The notes below the pieces were generated by a model. It made no database searches. It was not told where the DNA came from and saw nothing but the letters and a program-made list of their open reading frames with translations. Position numbers and translations under genes: made by a program. From Magnetococcales bacterium (GTDB taxonomy: Bacteria; Pseudomonadota; Magnetococcia; Magnetococcales; JADFWU01), in contig JADFWU010000008.1 of NCBI GenBank assembly GCA_015234045.1, forward strand, positions 1 to 64,000: a DNA stretch of 64,000 nt, given 5' to 3'. Shown here piece after piece: positions 1 to 8,900 of the stretch (position 1 is the stretch's first letter; every line of letters starts with the position of its first letter).

Positions 1-310
1 AGCGCGTTTTCTCAAATCAATATCATAGCTCATGAGTACATTATACACTGTTAGATTTTAGAATGGAATGACTATATCTCCGCGCTGTTCTGCTCTGCAT
101 CGCTGACTTAATCACAGGAGCGCGGATTGTCCGAGGGAGGTCTGTTTAGTATCTCAGGCATATTGATTCCTCAGATTTATTTCAATGTATGCTTCTTGTG
201 CAATAAGTGACATGATTTTGATTAATGAAAATGTCATTGTAAACCATAAAACGACAAACAAGCGTGAAATAATTACATATGGAAAATTAGACAGTGACTT
301 CAAACCTGAC
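1..310. other. intergenic, nothing recognised
   Basis: No open reading frame with a convincing ribosome binding site is seen here on either strand. The stretch is AT-rich and leads into the structured repeat that starts at 311, so a promoter for that RNA probably lies within it. I could not assign a clear -35/-10 pair. Confidence 0.4.
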
Positions 311-417
311 TGGAAGCCCTGGTTATGCTTTTGAGCCGCGTTTGATATGCGAAGCAGATCATCAGAGCAAAAATATCACCAGGACTGGAACGGCTGACTT
401 TCAAATTTTAGACGAAA
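311..417 (+). ncRNA. candidate structured RNA, copy 1 of 2
   Basis: This 107-nt segment recurs at 41284-41391 with about 92% identity (8 substitutions and one inserted base). Its core folds into a long hairpin: CCTGGTTATGCTTTTG (319-334 region) pairs with CAAAAATATCACCAGG (358-373 region), leaving two mismatches and one G-U. Between the arms is an invariant stretch that includes TGCGAAGCA. A strong rho-independent terminator follows about 30 nt downstream, as it does at the second copy, which argues for transcription in the plus direction. I do not recognise the RNA family. It could instead be a mobile repeat that happens to land before terminators. Confidence 0.45.
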
Positions 418-446
418 TCACGATATCAACACATTAAAACAACCAT

Positions 447-482
447 AAAAAAAGGGTGACAATAAATGTCACCCCTTTTTTT
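447..482. terminator. bidirectional rho-independent terminator
   Basis: An A7 tract, a perfect 8-bp stem GGGTGACA/TGTCACCC with a 5-nt loop, and a T7 tract. It can end both the plus-strand candidate RNA and the convergent minus-strand TPR gene. Confidence 0.85.
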
Positions 483-503
483 ATGCTCAAAATCAAGATT
501 CAA

Positions 504-1901
504 TCAGGCTGATTTGGCAGATGTCTCTTTTTTGCTGGCTTTGGCCTGCTTGGGCACGCCTTCATTCTGAATGATTTCATCAACCCGAATCGCTAAATCC
601 TGGTAACCGCGTTTGGGATGTCGTTCAAAATTAAGGGCAATATCCCGCCGATTGTGTGGCATGGGATTGCCTTTACGCAATTGTGGGCCTGGTTTTTGCC
701 AGAGGTTGATGTTGAAAATCTCCGGTGCCAATGTACCAATTTCCAGATGATTCACATGAATGACAACATGTGGCTCAACCGCACAAATCTCATCCAACAT
801 GATGGCAGCGTCCAACCATTCCATTTTGTTCGCTTCAGTGAACAGCGTCACCTGATGACCAAATGTGGACAGTGTGCGCCCCAATTCACGAAGCTCTGAA
901 CGCACCAACTCAGTTGTTTGATTGGCACAAATAAAAATTCTGTGATAGGGATTTTCAATACTGAATTCTGGTTGCAGATTCTGCGTTCTATCAATCAGGC
1001 GTTCAGCAACCATTTCACGAATCAAACCAACTTTTTTCATGGTGTTGGCAAAGTGAGCGGCCATTGCTGCTTGTTTTGCATCAGCAGGATCGAAAATAAC
1101 ACGATTGGGAAGACGTGTCCGACTCCGCATGAAAAACTCTTTCATGCGCTCTTCAGGAACATGATAGAGATTCGGCGGCACATCTCCTTCAGCAATCACT
1201 GGACCGGTATAATAACAGATCTGCGTACTGACAATTCCTGTGGCTGGATAAACGGTCGCACCCTTCATTGCCTGAACCCAAGCAGCCTCACGATCAACAA
1301 AAAAGCTGTCTTCCTCTGGATGTGGAACAGGATTGGCATTAGGGCAATAATGGTGATACATGTCCACATGGTAGTTACTTAATGCCGTACCATGAGGCAT
1401 ATCCATACAAGCACGCGCCATCAGAATATGAGCATCATGCAGGGTGGCATCCAGTTCCAAAACACGTGTTAGCACGGGAATGGCTTCTTGAGTGCGTCCT
1501 GTTGTGACCAGGGAGGTTGCCAGATTTCGATAGGCACCAAGAAAATCAGGAACAATACTTGCCGCAGCCCGAAAACGTTCAATAGCCGCTTCGACCTGCC
1601 CTTTTCCTTGCAGTGCATTACCCAGATGGAAGTGATATTCACCATTATTGGGTTGCAACACAACAGCACGGCTGAACAGCTCAACACCGCGATCAAAATC
1701 ACCCATATCCATGGCGATCATGCCGGTGGTTACCTGCATCTCTGGATTATCCGGTGCCAAAGCCAGCAGGCGTTTGCAAATTTCCATTGCCAAATCATGC
1801 CGCCCAGCCTGACACAGGGCCAGAATCTTGTGACTGATCTCCCGTGCGTCTACCGGAGAATGACCGGCAGGGGTTTGAATAGAATCTTCTGTAGCCTTCA
1901 T
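504..1901 (-). CDS. TPR-repeat protein of unknown function
   Basis: A 465-residue protein. About four tetratricopeptide repeats occupy residues 25-165, with the usual alternating helices and A/G/Y/P positions (for example in LALAPDNPEM and VVLQPNNGEYHFHLGNAL). The C-terminal half, about residues 300-440, has the hydrophobic strand/helix pattern of a Rossmann-like or glycosyltransferase-like fold (HRIFICANQTTELVR, EPHVVIHVNHLEIG), but I see no catalytic signature. The ATG at 1901 was chosen because a GAGGAA ribosome binding site lies 8 nt upstream; an in-frame start further upstream lacks one. The gene stands alone between two intergenic gaps and ends at a bidirectional terminator. Role: protein-protein interaction by the TPRs. 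The rest is unknown; a sugar-transfer function is possible but unproven. Confidence 0.8.
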   Translation of the reverse strand: MKATEDSIQTPAGHSPVDAREISHKILALCQAGRHDLAMEICKRLLALAPDNPEMQVTTGMIAMDMGDFDRGVELFSRAVVLQPNNGEYHFHLGNALQGKGQVEAAIERFRAAASIVPDFLGAYRNLATSLVTTGRTQEAIPVLTRVLELDATLHDAHILMARACMDMPHGTALSNYHVDMYHHYCPNANPVPHPEEDSFFVDREAAWVQAMKGATVYPATGIVSTQICYYTGPVIAEGDVPPNLYHVPEERMKEFFMRSRTRLPNRVIFDPADAKQAAMAAHFANTMKKVGLIREMVAERLIDRTQNLQPEFSIENPYHRIFICANQTTELVRSELRELGRTLSTFGHQVTLFTEANKMEWLDAAIMLDEICAVEPHVVIHVNHLEIGTLAPEIFNINLWQKPGPQLRKGNPMPHNRRDIALNFERHPKRGYQDLAIRVDEIIQNEGVPKQAKASKKETSAKSA

Positions 1902-2031
1902 GGCTGGTTTCCTCGCTAATTTCAGAAATGAGTGGCCCTCAAATGAACTCTCGAATCTGAAAGAAGCAAAAAACACGCCAAGAAAAATAAATATCTAAAC
2001 AACCCGCACCACAACCAAACCCTACTCTTCG

Positions 2032-2688
2032 TTACTGTGCCGATTGATACTGCCTTATCGCATCAGCAATAGTGGCGCTCATCCCGGCAAACACGCGGCT
2101 TAACGCCTGGACAGAGCCAAGAAAACGGTCACTGTTATCAATAGGCTCGCTCTGTTCATATCGACCCGACATCAAGCTGGCACCATGCGGATCACCACCC
2201 TTTCCCAAGCGCCAACGTGCTGTCAGTGTGACTTGATTGTCAGCACTTTGTTCAAAGCGAATCAGGGAAACATCCACAAGGTAATCCCACTTCTCAGCCA
2301 GTGGTCCGGGATAGACACTGACCCTTTTTGCCTGGGCCTGAACGGCAATATTTTCCATCAATACACGGGTCAAAGTCTCCGACAGCTTCTCACCCCAGAG
2401 ATTAAACTCTGTAAAACGCAGTTCGTGAGGCTCGTTTCGCACAACAATAGGCTGACGATCCAGATAACCCGGCACCTGAACCTCTATTATCTGAATAGAT
2501 GGACCCGATTCCGTTGATGTGTTTGCCGGCTGTGCCTGTGGTGCAATCATAAAATAACGCGGTGGCGACGATTCTCCGCGCAACGCACCAGTACACCCAC
2601 TCAAGCCGAGCAGAAAAACCAGTGAAACCGCAATCATCCGTGACTCACATTTCATATAAGACCACACTCTACTGCGCTGTTTGCTCAT
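2032..2688 (-). CDS. pqiC: PqiC, outer-membrane lipoprotein of the Pqi complex
   Basis: A 218-residue ABC-type auxiliary lipoprotein of the DUF330/PqiC family. A hydrophobic signal segment ends in a lipobox LSGC, so the mature protein is probably lipid-anchored, facing the periplasm at the outer membrane. In E. coli, PqiC caps the PqiB tube that spans the periplasm and moves lipids between membranes. The start at 2688 overlaps the stop of pqiB by ATGA, which suggests translational coupling. A second Met at residue 12 would give a more typical signal peptide, so the exact start is uncertain. It is the last gene of the pqi operon. Confidence 0.85.
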   Translation of the reverse strand: MSKQRSRVWSYMKCESRMIAVSLVFLLGLSGCTGALRGESSPPRYFMIAPQAQPANTSTESGPSIQIIEVQVPGYLDRQPIVVRNEPHELRFTEFNLWGEKLSETLTRVLMENIAVQAQAKRVSVYPGPLAEKWDYLVDVSLIRFEQSADNQVTLTARWRLGKGGDPHGASLMSGRYEQSEPIDNSDRFLGSVQALSRVFAGMSATIADAIRQYQSAQ

Positions 2689-4370
2689 TGCGCTTGCCTC
2701 TTTCCTTTACCAAACAACAAAGAATCGGGATTGCGTTCCAGATAATCGGTTAAGCGTCGAATGGAACGTGAGGTGGCCGTCAACTCGCGTACAGCCTGTT
2801 GAATATCGTAATGCAACGCAGAATCCGGCGCGACTACATTTTCAATGGAGGTAAGAGACTGCGTAGTCTGATCCAATGTTTTTCGTGCGGCCTGGATGGT
2901 TTTGTGCAAATCCTCGGTCATGGGATCCATCCGCGAACTCAGATCAGCAACCATCTTCTCCAAATTGTTCAGCGTATTCTTCATGGTGATCACAGAGCCT
3001 TTAAGCGCAGGCTCATAGATGATGTCATTGACACCTCTGACCGATTTCAATACCTCGTCTGACAAAGTATCCAGCGGCAATGATTGCACCTTTTCCAGAA
3101 ATTCGGTTACAGAGTGGGTAATTTCATCCAAACTGGTGAGCACGGTCGGAATTTCTTTAATATTTTTTTGACGATCAGGATGCATTTCATAACGGCTGTC
3201 AGGATGCAGATCAAGATCAACAAACAGCTGACCGGTCAACAGGTTGCCTGTCCTTAACTGAGCACGCAAACCACGGGTAATCAGATTTTCAATCACCTTG
3301 GCAGGCTGACCACCAATATTGATCCGTTCAGGCTGAATCTGAATAAAGACCGGAACGAAAAATTCATTTTTTCCGGCATCATATTCCAGTTTCACATCCG
3401 TTACCGAACCAACCTTAATACCCCGGAACTCAACCGGTGCGCCGGGCTTCAGACCGCGTACAGAACCATTGAAGAACATCACGTAAGGCAGGCTCTGCGT
3501 GTAAAGATTTTCATCAATACCAGACCGGTCCCTAAACAGACGAAATGTCGTACCATCGGGCACTTCAGGTCCAGCACCTTCAATATCCGCCGGTGTTTCA
3601 AAAGCGACACCGCCCACCAACAGCGCTTGCATGGATGCCATTTTCACCTTCATCCCATTGGCATCCAAAGTGATATTCAGACCGCTACGATTCCAAAATC
3701 GGGAATTTTCCCGAACGAGATGATGGTACGGTGCATTAACAAAGATATGAACATCAATTTCCTTGTCCAGCGCTTCCAACTCGTGGCCTAACACCTCGCC
3801 CACCTGAATACCACGGAAATAGATGGGTGATCCAACACTCAGCGAGCCAAGCTCCGCAACTTGCAATACATACTTGCGCCCAGGCACATCAGCCCGAACC
3901 ACCGGCGGCGACTCCAGACCGGCAAAGTGCTTGGTATCCACACCAAAACCCGGTTCAATCTCAATATAAGCACCAGAAACCAGCGTGCTCAATCCGGTAA
4001 CGCCTTTAATGCTCAGCCGAGGACGCACCACCCAAAACCGCGTTCCAGTGGTAAGAAAATTAGCCACACGCGGTTGCAGTTCAGCAGTGACAACGACACC
4101 AGAGTGATCATCTTTTAAAACGACATCCACCAGCTTTCCCACTTCAACATCTTTATGTTTGATGCGGGTCTTTCCTGGCTCCAATCCCTGAGCGGTATTA
4201 AAGCTGATGGTGATGGTTGGTCCCTGCTCCATCCACGCCATACCAGCAATCCATATACCTATGGCTGCGGCCATGACCGGCACCAGCCAGATAGGCGACA
4301 GCCCGGCGCGTTTTTTCTTGCGCTCAACAACCGGCACTGCCGGTGTTTTGGGCTTGGATGGTTCACTCAT
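2685..4370 (-). CDS. pqiB: PqiB, MCE-domain intermembrane transport protein
   Basis: A 561-residue protein close in length to E. coli PqiB (546). It has a short cytoplasmic tail, one transmembrane segment at about residues 25-48 (SPIWLVPVMAAAIGIWIAGM), and three consecutive MlaD/MCE domains, recognisable from repeated motifs of the type G(S/A)PVxFRGIxVGxV. The C-terminal about 130 residues are predicted helical and would form the tube bundle. PqiB hexamers build a syringe-like conduit for lipids between inner and outer membranes. It lies between pqiA and pqiC, overlapping both by a few bases. Confidence 0.93.
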   Translation of the reverse strand: MSEPSKPKTPAVPVVERKKKRAGLSPIWLVPVMAAAIGIWIAGMAWMEQGPTITISFNTAQGLEPGKTRIKHKDVEVGKLVDVVLKDDHSGVVVTAELQPRVANFLTTGTRFWVVRPRLSIKGVTGLSTLVSGAYIEIEPGFGVDTKHFAGLESPPVVRADVPGRKYVLQVAELGSLSVGSPIYFRGIQVGEVLGHELEALDKEIDVHIFVNAPYHHLVRENSRFWNRSGLNITLDANGMKVKMASMQALLVGGVAFETPADIEGAGPEVPDGTTFRLFRDRSGIDENLYTQSLPYVMFFNGSVRGLKPGAPVEFRGIKVGSVTDVKLEYDAGKNEFFVPVFIQIQPERINIGGQPAKVIENLITRGLRAQLRTGNLLTGQLFVDLDLHPDSRYEMHPDRQKNIKEIPTVLTSLDEITHSVTEFLEKVQSLPLDTLSDEVLKSVRGVNDIIYEPALKGSVITMKNTLNNLEKMVADLSSRMDPMTEDLHKTIQAARKTLDQTTQSLTSIENVVAPDSALHYDIQQAVRELTATSRSIRRLTDYLERNPDSLLFGKGKRQAQ

Positions 4371-4998
4371 GGTTTTCCTCCAGACAATCCCAGATCAGAC
4401 GGGCATCAAAGCATTCAGCCGCAATCATGGTCATCACCACGACACCGGCAAAAAAAGTAGCGCCCAGCCCGGGTGTAACCTGTGCAACGGTGCCAAAACT
4501 CACCAATGCGGTAAGTATGGAAATCATATAAATATCGATCATCGACCACCGTCCGAAAAATTCCGTTATCCTGTAAAGAATGGCACGGTCTTTAGGACGC
4601 CACTGAGAACGACGTTGAATACTAATCAATAAAAAAGTCAGTACAATCAATTTAAGCACCGGCACCATGATACTGGCAACAAACACCAAAATAGCAATGG
4701 GATACATACCCGCTGCCCAAAGCATCTGCACACCACTGACAATGGTGGATGGCTCGCCCTGCCCCAGTTTTTCCACAGTCATAATAGGAAATAAATTAGC
4801 CGGAATATAACAGATAGTCGCCGCAATCAGCCAAGCCCAAGTACGTGCAATGCTATTCGGCTTGCGAAAATGAACAGACTGACCACAGCGTGGACAAGCG
4901 GCATCATGTTGTTCATGTACTGACAACGACAAGGCCAAACCACATCGCTCGCAACGGGCCAAACCGATATCCTTTGCACGATCATATCCTGGTCTCAT
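4363..4998 (-). CDS. pqiA: PqiA-like membrane protein, C-terminal half
   Basis: A 211-residue inner-membrane protein equal to the second half of the usual about 417-residue PqiA. It opens with a zinc-ribbon-like pair of CxxC motifs (CERCGL, CPRCGQ) and continues with four hydrophobic segments. PqiA-type signatures include IPANLFPIMTVEKLG, SIMVPVLKLIVL and GRWSMIDIYMISILTALV. In PqiA/LetA proteins this module works with the MCE tube in lipid transfer. The ATG at 4998 overlaps the stop of the preceding gene as ATGA, which supports this start; an in-frame ATG eight codons upstream is possible. The gene is split from the N-terminal half, which is encoded just upstream. Confidence 0.88.
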   Translation of the reverse strand: MRPGYDRAKDIGLARCERCGLALSLSVHEQHDAACPRCGQSVHFRKPNSIARTWAWLIAATICYIPANLFPIMTVEKLGQGEPSTIVSGVQMLWAAGMYPIAILVFVASIMVPVLKLIVLTFLLISIQRRSQWRPKDRAILYRITEFFGRWSMIDIYMISILTALVSFGTVAQVTPGLGATFFAGVVVMTMIAAECFDARLIWDCLEENHE

Positions 4999-5660
4999 GA
5001 TGACCTGTCCAACTGACGCCAAACCGCACCGGAATCCAGCGAAGACGATGCCGCCGCAGAAGTAAACATCAACCCTGCAAAAGCAAACAAAGCAATATTG
5101 GGAACAACCTCAGCCATGCTGATCAATTTAACGATAGCGGCCAATACGCCCAGCATAAATACCTCGACCATGCCCCAATGTGCCAAATATTTCACGATAC
5201 GAAAGATTAAAGCCGGTCGCCCGACATGTATGTTAAAACGCAGCGGCATAAGCACAAACAACATGCCTAGAATCTGTAATAATGGAACCAAAATCGTAGT
5301 CGCAAATACCAAAACAGCCAAATCCCACATGCCTAACTCTGCCATCGCCTGAACACCCGTGAACAATGCACTGGCCTGCTCCCTACCGCCCATTTTCAGA
5401 GTCAATAAAGGAAAACTATTCGCGATGATAAAGAGAACCAAACTGGTGAGTGTATAGGCCAAAGCCCGATTATATGTATCGGCTTTTTTTTGAGAAAGAA
5501 GTGCGCCACAGCGTGAGCAGGTCACCTTATCACCAACCGAAAGCGTATCAGCGCTGAATCGATAGAGCTGATCACAGTCCGGACAAATTACCCAGTTTCC
5601 TTGATCCATGGCCAAATCGGTCTGATTTTTCGCCTGACGCTCCAAAGTTTTGCATCCCAT
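4995..5660 (-). CDS. pqiA: PqiA-like membrane protein, N-terminal half
   Basis: A 221-residue inner-membrane protein matching the first half of PqiA. It has a CxxC pair (CPDCDQL, CSRCGALL), then four membrane segments with PqiA features (FIIANSFPLLTLKMGG, WGMVEVFMLGVLAAIVKLI). It is the first gene of the pqi operon and is coupled by ATGA to the second half. Together they make a two-polypeptide PqiA, whereas E. coli has one chain. The start is uncertain: the ATG at 5660 lies only 9 nt from a MITE-like element, and the Met at residue 18 (5609) is an alternative. The element therefore occupies the 5' leader of the operon. Confidence 0.88.
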   Translation of the reverse strand: MGCKTLERQAKNQTDLAMDQGNWVICPDCDQLYRFSADTLSVGDKVTCSRCGALLSQKKADTYNRALAYTLTSLVLFIIANSFPLLTLKMGGREQASALFTGVQAMAELGMWDLAVLVFATTILVPLLQILGMLFVLMPLRFNIHVGRPALIFRIVKYLAHWGMVEVFMLGVLAAIVKLISMAEVVPNIALFAFAGLMFTSAAASSSLDSGAVWRQLDRSS

Positions 5661-5668
5661 TAAAAGTA

Positions 5669-5769
5669 GGAGTTACGCAGTTGAATAAATTTTGTAGCGT
5701 CATTTCTGCGGAAACTGGAATGACGCTACACACTCTTATGCCTGTTTCAACCGGTAACTGCATAACTCC
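5669..5769. repeat. MITE-like element, copy A
   Basis: About 101 nt with inverted ends GGAGTTACGCAGTT / AACTGCATAACTCC. Inside is a perfect 12-bp inverted repeat, TGTAGCGTCATT/AATGACGCTACA. The ends match those of copies at 20276, 44987 and 61961, while the centres differ. No coding capacity. It sits directly upstream of pqiA. Confidence 0.75.
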
Positions 5770-5947
5770 AAAAATGAAGAAAAAAGCCAGTATAAGTGAA
5801 AACAGTCTCTGACAAAATATTTTTTTCTATCAATCTGATGGCACTGTAAGCAACACTTCTTTCCATTTCAAAATCTGTGACTCTGCTATACTGTTAACGT
5901 TCATTATTTGGATAGTACACGCTGCCTCTTATCTGAAAGAGTGGGTA

Positions 5948-8900
5948 ATGGATAATAAACCAAAACAGTTTCAACAACAGATAACCATTCAACACAGCTT
6001 AATGCGTGGTATGGTTTTTTTAATTATTTTAACCTCAGCAGCCATTTTAGCCACTGTCTATTTTGTCGGTGACAAAAGGGTTCAACCGCAGATTTTTGAG
6101 CGGTTTTACCATCATGTTACTGCACAGACCACCAACCATATTGAGTCTCTGTTTGATGATGCCCGTGACATGCTCAGTGTCACCCGAGACTGGGGCCGCA
6201 CCGGCTATTATGAAAATCTTGACCTTCAATTACTGATAAGACAATTTTTGCCCACACTTCAACGCCAACCTCAAATTACCACCGTTCGGATTTTCAAAGA
6301 TAAAAACATCGGATGGATCTTATCACGCAGGGAAACTGGCTGGCTTAGTCAGGAATTCCGGATTGAAGAGTGGGGTCATAAGTGCCGGTTTCACCACATT
6401 AATCCACATGGTCAGCTGGTTGGCAGTTTCTGGAAGCCGTTGGAAAAGAATTTTTATGAAACCGACTGGTTTCAAGGGGCTATTGAAAGTAAACAACAGG
6501 ATGCCAATTACTGGACTTCTGCTAAAATTGATGACCATCAGCAACCCAGCATTACCGCCTCAACATCCTGGCAATCGGAAAACAAAGACCATACCTATGT
6601 CATCGCCCTGGATCTACTACTGACAAACATCTCTGACTACACTACACAACACCAAGTAAGTGAAAGAGGTCAAACCTTTGTTCTTTCAGATGATTATAAG
6701 GTTATTGGACTCCCAGCAGATCCACTTTACAAAGACCCTGATACTAAAAACAGCTGGATTCTGACCCCTGCCCATGAAATGCCGACACCCGGCATTCGCA
6801 GCGCCGTGGAATTTTGGCAAAAAGGCGCAAAAGAGGAGAAAAAACACCATTTTCTGTTTGATGTGGATGGTGAAACATGGATTGGTGGCCTTCGCCCCAT
6901 TAAACTGGATAACGTCACTTTCTTATCCGGTGTCATTGCGCCGGAATCAGATCTAATGGGACCGTTTCAACATGCCCGCACACTGCTGATTCCAGTTATT
7001 GCATTGATTTTGATCATTGCTCTACTACTGGCTCGACGCATGGCCCGTCACCTTAGCCAACCCCTTGAAGCATTAGCCGCAGCCACCGAACGAATGGAGC
7101 TTCTTGATCTGGGCTGTCACTGTGCCATCGTTGCCCCTATCGTTGAGGTCGATCAACTTTCCCGCGCTTATGAACGCATGCGTCAGGCACTACAAAAAGC
7201 GACCAATCGGCTCGAAGAAGCCAATCAAAACCTTGAACGCAAAGTCTCTAAACGCACACAAGCCCTGTCCGAAGCCAACAGTCAGTTGGAAGCTGAAATT
7301 CTTCATCATAAGTCCACGGAAATCAAGCTGATCCAGAATGAGCGATTGCTATGGACGGTGATGGACACCATTCCAGCACATATTGCCTATCTGGACAGTG
7401 ATCTCATTTTCCGCATGATCAATCGTTCCTATGCGGATGCGTTTGACTGGAAGATCCGCGATACCCTCGGAAAAAGAGCTGAGGATGTCGTACCCATCCA
7501 GATGCGCGAGAAATATCAAGAGTGCGTTGGAACAGCCCTGGCTGGCACCATATCCCGTTCCGTTCAGGAAGTAGAACAACCCAATGGACGGCATTACTTT
7601 CTCAGCATTGCCAACCCTGTGACCGATGAAGAGGATGAAATCATCGGTCTGGTTCAATGCATTGTGGATATTACCGATCAAAAAGAGGCTGAAAAAGAGG
7701 CTGACCGCGCCAATCAGGCTAAAAGCGACTTTCTAGCCAATATGAGCCATGAGATCCGAACACCCATGAATGCCATCATCGGCATGACACACCTCACGCT
7801 CATGACAGAACTGACCAATCGTCAACAAGACTATCTTACAAAAATTGACACATCAGCCAAATCATTATTAAGTATTATCAATGAGATACTTGATTTTTCC
7901 AAAATCGAAGCCGGTAAAATGGACATGGAATCCATCCCGTTCAATCTGGATGAGATTTTAGTCAAATTAGCGGATGTCATCGCCCTACCCGCCCATAAAA
8001 AGGGCTTGGAAGTGCTGTTCAATATTGATCCGCAGGTGCCAATTCATCTTATCGGCGATCCGACCCGGTTGCGACAGATATTTATCAATCTGACCAATAA
8101 TGCAGTCAAATTTACTGAACAAGGCGAGGTTATTCTCTCCATTGGCCTGAGTTCAGACCAGGAAACACCAGGAAAGATCATCTTATCCTGCTCGGTACGC
8201 GATAGTGGCGTAGGCATGGATGAGAAACAGCTCTCCCGCCTGTTCACACCATTCAATCAAGCGGATGGATCGACAACCCGGCGCTACGGCGGAACCGGCT
8301 TGGGACTGACTATCAGTCGTCGGCTGATAGAGATGATGAACGGCACCATGCAGGTGTCCAGCAGACCCGACCATGGCAGCACCTTCTCTTTCACGCTCGA
8401 ATTGGGCCTGCCTGACAGTGACAGCCCCTTGGAAACAACAGCAATTAATGAATTGGATGGCCTGCGTGTTCTGGTTGTGGATGATAACGCCATGGCGTTG
8501 AGTATTTTAAAAACCACGCTGGAAAGTTTTCGTTTTATAGTACATACCGCGACCAACGGTGAAACCGCTTTAGCAGCGGTCCAACAGGCAATCAATAAAA
8601 ACAATCCCTACGATCTGATCCTCATGGATTGGGAAATGCCCGGCATGGATGGTCATGCCGCATCAAAGGCAATTCGTTCGATACCAAACAACCAAACACC
8701 ACCCACAATCATCATGATTTCTGCCCATGGTCAGAATGATTTGAATGAGAAAGACGATAGCGCAGAACTGGATGGCTATCTCACAAAACCGGTCAGCCCG
8801 TCTCAGCTATTCGATGCCATTATGAACGCCATGGGTCAGACCGTGGCAGAAAGTAGCGATTACACAGCCCTACCCGATCAATCGGTGAGTCAAAGTATCA

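Noticed and set aside
311..417. Retron msr/msd RNA
   Set aside because: The hairpins would fit loosely, but no reverse transcriptase gene lies near either copy.
618..1919. Plus-strand ORFs opposite the TPR gene
   Set aside because: They lie antisense to a clear TPR-encoding frame and have no ribosome binding sites.
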